Made by a program: the position numbers and the translations under genes. From NCBI GenBank assembly GCA_022768375.1, contig JALEMG010000046.1, positions 1 through 48,756 on the forward strand: a stretch of DNA of 48,756 nt, read 5' to 3'. This document shows, piece after piece, positions 42,553-48,756 of this stretch (its first letter is position 1; the number at the start of each line of letters is the position of its first letter). The notes beneath the pieces are model-generated. The model ran no database searches. It had not been told where the DNA came from and saw only the letters and a program-made list of their open reading frames with translations. Source of the stretch: Lentisphaeria bacterium (GTDB taxonomy: Bacteria > Verrucomicrobiota > Lentisphaeria > Victivallales > Victivallaceae).

Positions 42553-44886
42553 ATGTCCGATGCCGTCATTCATGCCGCCGCCCCGCGTCTGGAGGTGTTC
42601 CCGCTGACCGCCGTCCGGGTCCGGGGGTTTCTCCGGGAGTTTCTGGAGCGTCAGCGTACCGGGTTGTCCGGGCATTTCACCGCACAGAAGTATCCTTTCG
42701 ACACCTGCTTGTGGGAGGGAGTCATCGATGCGAAGTTCCGGGAACTGGACTATCGCGGGCTGCCCCGGCCGGTCCCCGGGCCCAACCGCTGGTGGCCCTA
42801 CGAGCAGACAGGATATCTGCTGGACGGGCTGCTGCGGCTGGGGCTGCTGCTGGAGGACGAATCCATGATCGCGCTTTTCCGGCGCAATCTGGAGTATCTG
42901 CTGGACCATGCGGCACCTTCCGGACGGCTGGGAGGCGCGGCGTATCATTACGACTCCGAGTGGCCGATGGCGGTTTTCTTCAAGGGAGTGAGCGCCTATC
43001 TGGACGTGTTCGACGACGCCCGGACGCTGGAAGCGTTTCACCGCCATTACGCGTCGGTCCCGGCGGAGGAGTTCGGTGACGGCAGCCGCGGCATCACCAA
43101 CATCGAGGGCCTGCTGGACCTCGCCCGCCGCACCGGAGACGATGCGCTGAAGGAAAAGGCGTTCGCGGCCTACGAGTGCTTCAACGCCCGGCCGCCGGAC
43201 GAATACGCCGATCTGCGGCTGACGCTGGCGCAGTTGGAACATCAGGCCAATCTGGTCCATCACGGCGTGACCTTTTGCGAGGAGATCAAACTGCCGGTGA
43301 TGCTTTACCTGGCCGGCGGCGGCGTCCGGTATCTGGACGCCGCCTGTCGGGGCTGGGCCGGGCGGATGAACCGTCACGGTCAGATCCCCGGACTGCCCGG
43401 TTCGGTGGAACACGGATTCGGACGGGACCCGGAGTCGGGATACGAGACCTGCGTCATCTCCGATTCGCTCTATTCCCTGGGCTTCTTTGTCATGGCGGGC
43501 GCGGGCGCGCGCTATGCCGACGCGCTGGAGAAGATCGCGTTCAACGCCCTGCCGGGAGCGGTGACGAAGGACTTCGGCGCATTGCAGTATTTTTCCGCGC
43601 CCAATCAGGTGCTGGCGACGCCGTTTTCCAACGCCACGAGTTTTCTCTACGGGCAGGCCCCCCTGCGGCAGTACCGGCCGGACCACTTCGCGGCCTGCTG
43701 TCCGGGCAACGTCCACCGGGCGATGCCCAACTTTATTTCCCGGATGTGGATGCGCGACGCCGACGGAGTTCCGGCGGCGGTCTGTTTCGGGCCGGCGGAG
43801 TTGAGCGGGCAATACCGGGGATGCGAATACCGTATCGCGGAGGAAACGGAATACCCCTTCGCGGACCGGATCGACTTCCGCTTCACCGTTTCCGGCGGCG
43901 GAACGATCCCTTTCCTGTGGCGGCGTCCCGACTGGTGCGAAACCATGACCGTCCGGCTCAACGGGCAAACGCTGAGCATTCCGGAGAGCAGTTCGGGATT
44001 CCTCGGACTGGACGGTCTGCGCCGCGGCGACGTGCTGTCGCTGGAACTGCCCATGGAGCCGGTGTGTCATCACGAGCGGCAATGGGTCTGGTTCGAACGC
44101 GGACCGCTGGTCTACTCCCTTCCGGTCGGGCATACCACGGAAAAGGAGGAACCGGCCGCGCGCTTTTCGCCGCTGGTCATGGAACCGCGCTCGCCGTGGA
44201 ATTTCGCCGTCGCCCCGAATGCCGGGGCGCGGGTCGTGTCCGCGTCCGACCGGCCCGGATATCCTCTTGATACGCCCCCGGAGTTTCTGGAAGTTCCGGC
44301 GCGGACCGTACCCGGCGCATTCGCCGAGTTGGAGCGTCGGCGGTACACCCCGCGTCTGCCGCTTTTCACCGAGCCGGGGACGCCTGCGATTTTGAAACTC
44401 GTTCCGATGGGTGCGACGGAAACCCGGCTTACCGCGTTCCCGGACGGGGTGAAGCGGCAACTGCTCCCGGTGCTGTCGGCGTACACGATCCCCGATACGG
44501 AGATCGCCCGTCCCGAAGCACTGGACCCGATGGCGTTCCGGGACCGGGCGAAAGAGATCCGGGTAGACCGGGACGGGTACTTCGATCTGGCCCGCTTCTA
44601 TCATCGGAGCCGGAATTGCGGTGCGTATCTGCAAGTGAGATTTTACGCGAAAACGGCGGGACCGGCAACGCTGGCGGTGATGCTCAGCGACGGCGGCGAG
44701 GGATTCCTCGACGGGAAAAAGGTGCTGGATATCCCGCCGATCATGGAAGCGGAGTTCATGCACCCGCTCTGGTTTCCCGTCACGGTGCATGCCGGGCACA
44801 ACCATCTGCTGCTTCACGTCATCGACGCCGTTCCCAGTTACGATCACCGGGACGCGTGGGGAGCCCGGGTGGAGGCGTTCCGATGA
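42553..44886 (+). CDS. GH127 (DUF1680) beta-L-arabinofuranosidase-like protein
   Basis: 777 aa. GGAAAGGAAG stands 5 nt before the ATG. The (alpha/alpha)6 barrel contains NRWWPYEQTGYLLDG (78-92). The zinc/nucleophile site of GH127 is recognisable: Glu298 and Cys300 in GYETC, and Cys382-Cys383 in ACCPGNVHRAMP, matching Glu338, Cys340, Cys417 and Cys418 of HypBA1, where the first of the paired Cys is the nucleophile. A beta-sandwich follows (FLWRRPDWCETMTVRLNG) and an extra C-terminal beta domain (about 660-777). No signal peptide. Lone gene under a TTAAGG-type promoter. Expected to release L-arabinofuranose or a related sugar from imported oligosaccharide. Confidence 0.9.
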   Translation: MSDAVIHAAAPRLEVFPLTAVRVRGFLREFLERQRTGLSGHFTAQKYPFDTCLWEGVIDAKFRELDYRGLPRPVPGPNRWWPYEQTGYLLDGLLRLGLLLEDESMIALFRRNLEYLLDHAAPSGRLGGAAYHYDSEWPMAVFFKGVSAYLDVFDDARTLEAFHRHYASVPAEEFGDGSRGITNIEGLLDLARRTGDDALKEKAFAAYECFNARPPDEYADLRLTLAQLEHQANLVHHGVTFCEEIKLPVMLYLAGGGVRYLDAACRGWAGRMNRHGQIPGLPGSVEHGFGRDPESGYETCVISDSLYSLGFFVMAGAGARYADALEKIAFNALPGAVTKDFGALQYFSAPNQVLATPFSNATSFLYGQAPLRQYRPDHFAACCPGNVHRAMPNFISRMWMRDADGVPAAVCFGPAELSGQYRGCEYRIAEETEYPFADRIDFRFTVSGGGTIPFLWRRPDWCETMTVRLNGQTLSIPESSSGFLGLDGLRRGDVLSLELPMEPVCHHERQWVWFERGPLVYSLPVGHTTEKEEPAARFSPLVMEPRSPWNFAVAPNAGARVVSASDRPGYPLDTPPEFLEVPARTVPGAFAELERRRYTPRLPLFTEPGTPAILKLVPMGATETRLTAFPDGVKRQLLPVLSAYTIPDTEIARPEALDPMAFRDRAKEIRVDRDGYFDLARFYHRSRNCGAYLQVRFYAKTAGPATLAVMLSDGGEGFLDGKKVLDIPPIMEAEFMHPLWFPVTVHAGHNHLLLHVIDAVPSYDHRDAWGARVEAFR

Positions 44887-44964
44887 AACCGCCGACCCCT
44901 TAGCGACTTAGGAACGAACGGCGAAGGCATTTTGCCCGAATCACGATATTTTTCGCCGCGTTTC

Positions 44965-44996
44965 TTAAGGTTTTATCCCGAATTTTGTCATATATT
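44965..44996 (+). promoter_or_regulatory. Beta-helix 2 promoter of TTAAGG-N20-TATATT type
   Basis: CGCCGCG, TTTCTTAAGG (TTAAGG at 44965-44970), 20 nt, TATATT (44991-44996). The intergenic stretch 44887-45045 otherwise shows no gene and no clear terminator for GH127. Confidence 0.6.
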
Positions 44997-45045
44997 GATA
45001 ACGGATGCAAAAATCAACCTTGATACCAAACAGGAGACAGAGATT

Positions 45046-48000
45046 ATGGCTACAGTAAGCGGCATTAAGATGTACGGACCGTCCGAAAACTTCAACGGCG
45101 CCGCCGTCGGTGACACGATCATTGATCTGGCCATCCATGACGAGACGTTTTCCGGAACATACGAAGGCAATTCCGTGGCTAACGGCGGTGTGCTGATGTA
45201 CGGCGTCAACATAACCTCCGGTCCGTACACCAACGGGCGGGGCTATGTTTACGACTGTTACGTCACCAGTACGCTTCTGGCCAATGCCGGCGGCAGTTAC
45301 GACATCGTCGACACGCTCTTTGACCGGGCGACCTCCGGCAACGCCCTGTGGTCGCGGGGCACGACCAGCGATGCGACGACGATTTCCGGCAGTACGTTTC
45401 TCTCCGGCAACAATCTCTATCTTGAAAACGGCAACGCGGTGGAATTCCGGGGAACGAACTATCTTGATTCCAGCGCCACCGTGCATGCCGTCACCGGGGG
45501 CACTTACCGTCTGGCGGACGGGGCAAAACTGGTTTTCGGCAATTCCGGGGACATCAGCGTTGCGGATCTGACCTTCCTCGGCGGCAACACCGTGACGCTG
45601 GCCGGGACCGGCAAAGTCGCGTTTGCCGCTTCGGAAAACTTTTCCGGCGTCAATATCACCGTGGACACCACCGCGTTCGACACCGGCAGAAACTCCTATA
45701 CGCTGGCGACCAATCTGGCCGGAGCGTCGGTAAACGACATCACCGTCACCGGCGCCAACAGCGACCAATGGAATCTGAGTCTGTCCGGCAATACCCTGAA
45801 AGCATTCCATTCCCGGGTCATTTTCGGGGCCAACATGTCCGGTCCCGCCTCCGCATTCGGCGGTGCGGCGGTCGGCGCCGCGGTCTCGGATTACACCATC
45901 CCCGGGTACGATTATGTTTTCGACGGCATTTACCGGGGAACCGGTCTCTCTTTTACCAGCAACGCCGTGACGCTGGTCGTCGGCGAGACCCGCAACTGCA
46001 GTTACCTCGGCCTGACCAACCCGTCCATCTATGTCAGCGACAGCGTTTTTACCAATACCACCCAAAGCACTGCGGCCTACGGCGGCATGTGGTCATTGCG
46101 TTCCGGCGGCGCCACAGTCGTGCTGCTGGGAACTACCGTCGGCGGCGTCGGCGCCCAGAACGCATACAGCGGCGGCATGCTGAATATCACCAGCGGCCGG
46201 GTCGTGCTGGACAAGACCCTGATCACCGGCCAGACCGCGATGGTCGGCGGGGCGTTTCAACTTGAAGGCGGAACGAATACCACGGTCGAGATCAGCAACT
46301 CCACGTTCTCCGGCAACCGGGCGACGGCCGGCGTCAGCCGGGGCGGGGCGATCGAAAGCAGCGCCGTGATCACGATCACCGATTCCGAATTTGCGACCGC
46401 GACGGATTCCATCAACAGTTCCGGCAGTGTCACGTTCAAGGGGACCAACACCGTCAATGCTTCGCTGTACGGATCGGGGACCTATGCCCTGAGCGACGGC
46501 GCGGCGCTGATTTTCGGCAACACCGCCGCCGTCCGGGTGTCCGATCTGACGTTCTCATCCGGCAACGCCGTCACGCTGGCCGGGACCGGCAAAGTTACTT
46601 TCGCCGACACCGAGGACCTCTCCGGAGTGAACATCACCGTCGACACTTCCGCGTTCGATCCCGCTTCGAACTACGTTACGTTGGCGGAGAATTTCACCGG
46701 AGTCGAAGCGGCCGACATCACCGTTGCCGGAACCGGAGCCGATCAATGGAATCTCGCCTTGACCGGCGGCACGCTCAAGGCCGTGAACGCCCGGGTCATC
46801 ACCGGAGTCAGAATGTACGGTCCCTCCTCCGCATTCGGCGGCGTGGCGGTCGGCACCGCGGTCTCGGATTACACCACCGCCGGATGCGATGCCGTGTTTG
46901 ACGGGACCTATGAGGGTGTCGCTTCCGGGGCGAAGTGGAACGGCAACATGTTCAACTCCGGCATCCCCTATCTGGTGATCGATTCCACGTTTTCCTACAC
47001 CTCCGTCGGCAGCAACACTTCCAACGGCGTTTACGTCAGCGGCAGCCGCATCACCAACTCCTCCCAGGACAACGGGAAGAAAAATATGTACGGCGGAGTG
47101 TGGAAACTGGCGAACGGCGGGACCGTTTACCTGATCAACGGCACCGTGTCCGGAGACGGCAGTACGGCAAACGCCTATCAGGGCGGAATGCTTTACATGA
47201 ACGGAGGGACCGCCAACAGGATCGTCATCGCCGGTTCGCTGATACAGAACAACATCGCCGAGATCGGCGGAGCGATGCAGTTGTCCGGCGGTGCGGCGAC
47301 CGTTGTGGAGATCAGCAACTCGACGTTCTCCGGCAACCGGGCGACCGCCGGCGTCAGCCGGGGCGGGGCGATCGAAAGCAGCGCCGCGGTCACGATCACC
47401 GATTCCGAATTTGCGACCGCGACGGATTCCATCAACAGTTCCGGCAGCCTCACGTTCGAGGGGACCAATACCGTCAATGCTTCGCTGTACGGATCGGGGA
47501 CCTGCACCCTGAGCGACGGCGCGGCGCTGATCTTCGGCAATACCGCCGCCGTCAACGTCACCGGACTGACCATGAGCGGCAACAACGCCGTGACGTTCGA
47601 CGGTTCGGAGGCGGTGAACTTCGCTTCGCAGGACCTTTCCGGCGTGGCGGTCACCGTCGGCACGGACGTGCTTCCGGCGGCGGGGATGAGTTTCACCATC
47701 GCCACCGGCGTGACCGGGATGAACGATACGATCACCGTCAACAACAGTTCCGTGACGCTGGGCGAGATCTTCTCCTACAATGATCGGGAATACGTTTTTG
47801 CCCGTTCCGGGAACACCTTCTCCGTGAACGAGATCGGAAAATTCGACGATGTCTTCGTCGCGCCTTCTGGAACGGAAAGCATCGTCATCGGCGGCGAAAC
47901 CATTTCGCTGGCGGGCAAGGCGGTCTACACTTCGCTCGACGATGCGCTCGTCCATATGGAGGACGACGGCACGGTCACGGTTTACAACACCACGGATTCG

Positions 48001-48756
48001 GTGCTCGGCACTTACGCCTACTTCATCGGACCGCAGTCGGTCACCGGCGACATGAATATCGTGGCGGACGGGATGGACTACACCCGATACTACATCAGCG
48101 GCCGGGATGGGCTCGCCACCGAGGATTTCGGCAATGTTTCCGGCGACATCACCTTCGAATTCCGCAACGCGACGACTCAGCGGATCACCCTGAGCGGGGA
48201 GAACAAGGCTCACGATCTCTGTCAGAACGCGGTCATCACCGTGAAAAACGCCGAGGTCACCGGTTACATCGCCGCGGGCGGTTCCGGCAATGCCTGCCGC
48301 ATCGGCGGTGATATCACCATCAACCTCGTTGATTCCCGCGCCGCGGAAGTCTCCGCCACCAAAGGCAATCCGATCGGCGGCCGCGCCGTGAACATCAATC
48401 TTTCCGGTTCCTCCGCCGGTACCGTCGGCAACGCCACGGCTCTGACCGCCGCGATCACCGTAAGCGTGACCGGCGCGGCCGCCAGCACGATCGACGCGCT
48501 CAGCAATGTGGACGATCTGGTCATCGGCGCGGGAGCAAGCGTGAACTTCGCTTCTCAGGACCTCTCCGGCGTCGTACTGACGGTGGACGGTTCGGCGTAT
48601 GTCTCGGGTGATGTGACCGTGGCCACCGGCGTGACCGGTATCGGCGGTTACACGCTCACTGGGACCGACAACGCGGCACTGTTCCTGAAACTGGACGGCA
48701 CCGACCTCGTGATGTACGAGAGAGCCGCCGACCTCAAGGACGGCGACGCTCCCGTC
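45046..48756 (+). CDS. Giant beta-helix repeat protein (beta-helix 2), cut by the window edge
   Basis: Open from the ATG at 45046 through the last base: 1237 codons with no stop, so the 3' end is missing. CAGGAGACAG gives an AGGAG site about 9 nt upstream. No signal peptide (MATVSGIKMYGPSEN). The N-terminal part has three related modules starting near residues 1, 259 and 584 ([MG]-YGPS-x-F-GG-AVG ... FDGTYEG), each followed by Pmp-like strands with FSGN and GGAI motifs. The C-terminal visible part is beta-rich and ends in FLKLDGTDLVMYERAADLKD, the same segment as in beta-helix 1. Likely a secreted or surface beta-helix controlled by the AraC-type regulator. Function inferred only. Confidence 0.85.
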   Translation, partial: MATVSGIKMYGPSENFNGAAVGDTIIDLAIHDETFSGTYEGNSVANGGVLMYGVNITSGPYTNGRGYVYDCYVTSTLLANAGGSYDIVDTLFDRATSGNALWSRGTTSDATTISGSTFLSGNNLYLENGNAVEFRGTNYLDSSATVHAVTGGTYRLADGAKLVFGNSGDISVADLTFLGGNTVTLAGTGKVAFAASENFSGVNITVDTTAFDTGRNSYTLATNLAGASVNDITVTGANSDQWNLSLSGNTLKAFHSRVIFGANMSGPASAFGGAAVGAAVSDYTIPGYDYVFDGIYRGTGLSFTSNAVTLVVGETRNCSYLGLTNPSIYVSDSVFTNTTQSTAAYGGMWSLRSGGATVVLLGTTVGGVGAQNAYSGGMLNITSGRVVLDKTLITGQTAMVGGAFQLEGGTNTTVEISNSTFSGNRATAGVSRGGAIESSAVITITDSEFATATDSINSSGSVTFKGTNTVNASLYGSGTYALSDGAALIFGNTAAVRVSDLTFSSGNAVTLAGTGKVTFADTEDLSGVNITVDTSAFDPASNYVTLAENFTGVEAADITVAGTGADQWNLALTGGTLKAVNARVITGVRMYGPSSAFGGVAVGTAVSDYTTAGCDAVFDGTYEGVASGAKWNGNMFNSGIPYLVIDSTFSYTSVGSNTSNGVYVSGSRITNSSQDNGKKNMYGGVWKLANGGTVYLINGTVSGDGSTANAYQGGMLYMNGGTANRIVIAGSLIQNNIAEIGGAMQLSGGAATVVEISNSTFSGNRATAGVSRGGAIESSAAVTITDSEFATATDSINSSGSLTFEGTNTVNASLYGSGTCTLSDGAALIFGNTAAVNVTGLTMSGNNAVTFDGSEAVNFASQDLSGVAVTVGTDVLPAAGMSFTIATGVTGMNDTITVNNSSVTLGEIFSYNDREYVFARSGNTFSVNEIGKFDDVFVAPSGTESIVIGGETISLAGKAVYTSLDDALVHMEDDGTVTVYNTTDSVLGTYAYFIGPQSVTGDMNIVADGMDYTRYYISGRDGLATEDFGNVSGDITFEFRNATTQRITLSGENKAHDLCQNAVITVKNAEVTGYIAAGGSGNACRIGGDITINLVDSRAAEVSATKGNPIGGRAVNINLSGSSAGTVGNATALTAAITVSVTGAAASTIDALSNVDDLVIGAGASVNFASQDLSGVVLTVDGSAYVSGDVTVATGVTGIGGYTLTGTDNAALFLKLDGTDLVMYERAADLKDGDAPV
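46285..47553 (+). repeat. Near-identical 249-nt repeats within beta-helix 2
   Basis: 46285-46533 and 47305-47553 have the same length, lie 1020 nt apart and encode almost the same 83 residues (VEISNSTFSGNRATAGVS ... ALIFGNTAAV). They differ at only a handful of positions, a sign of recent duplication or gene conversion. Confidence 0.85.
48682..48756 (+). repeat. 75-bp perfect identity with 1101-1175 (inverted)
   Basis: The last 75 bases equal the reverse complement of 1101-1175, encoding the shared segment FLKLDGTDLVMYERAADLKD and the residues after it. The match runs into the window edge, so its true length is unknown. The two beta-helix genes form an inverted pair flanking the locus. Confidence 0.9.

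Noticed and set aside
44887-44964. Terminator after GH127
   Set aside because: CGCCG and CGGCG near 44890-44925 are too far apart and no T-run follows; no credible hairpin seen.
41394-44996. Sigma54 promoters
   Set aside because: There is no TGGCAC-N5-TTGC pattern at these three sites; a TATA-type -10 box is present instead.

Overview
The window looks like chromosomal DNA of a Lentisphaerae-type bacterium (Victivallis relatives, PVC superphylum). The grounds are DUF1559-style pseudopilins starting with an [13 protein letters not shown] helix at the head of glycosidase operons, DUF4838 and DUF4434 proteins, GH78- and GH127-like enzymes, and giant beta-helix proteins with Chlamydia-Pmp-like GGAI / FxxN repeats. 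GC content is high and codon use is fairly even throughout. I see no rRNA or tRNA genes, CRISPR array or intact mobile element, and no SusC/SusD pair.

Left half (module 1, 1-27711). A minus-strand run of 15 genes from 22212 to 4326 starts with a pseudopilin. It continues with a GDSL_2-type SGNH hydrolase, a GH130-type phosphorylase, a secreted GH20-type hexosaminidase, two more SGNH hydrolases, a sodium:solute symporter, an alpha/alpha-barrel-like protein, an amidohydrolase, a GH1 beta-glycosidase, a YhcH-type protein and a secreted GH84/GH20-like protein. After two strong hairpins come a DHDPS/NanA-family aldolase and two small Cys-rich proteins. Beyond this is a separately promoted giant beta-helix gene (24-4181). 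A GntR/LacI hybrid (AraR-like) regulator (22376-23491) is divergent from two GH78-like genes (23702-27711). A palindrome, AATACCGGTATT, lies just downstream of the -10 box of the beta-helix gene, the pseudopilin operon and the regulator itself, with a degenerate copy at the GH78 pair, so one repressor probably controls all of these.

Middle (27712-28316). A short gene-poor stretch holds a 5'-truncated DUF932 (phage/plasmid-type) remnant.

Right half (module 2, 28317-48756). A minus-strand operon (41328 to 28317) again starts with a pseudopilin. It encodes two large secreted DUF4838 proteins with C-terminal duplicated domains, a GH78-like protein, a CBM9-like lipoprotein, a secreted metallo-beta-lactamase-fold protein, a DUF4434 protein and a metallophosphoesterase. 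An AraC-family regulator (41455-42366) separates it from a plus-strand GH127 gene and a second giant beta-helix gene, which starts at 45046 and runs off the right edge. The operon, the GH127 gene and the second beta-helix gene share an unusual promoter, TTAAGG-N20-TATA(A/T)T, unlike the TTGACA promoters of module 1.

The two halves therefore repeat one design: a sugar-type regulator, a pseudopilin-led catabolic operon, outlying glycosidases, and one giant Pmp-like beta-helix gene wired to the same control. I read this as a pair of glycan-utilisation modules without SusCD. Substrate is inference: module 1 suggests amino-sugar/mannose glycans with a 2-keto sugar acid step; module 2 suggests rhamnose/arabinose-containing plant glycans. 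The two beta-helix genes lie inverted at the window ends and share a perfect 75-bp identity.
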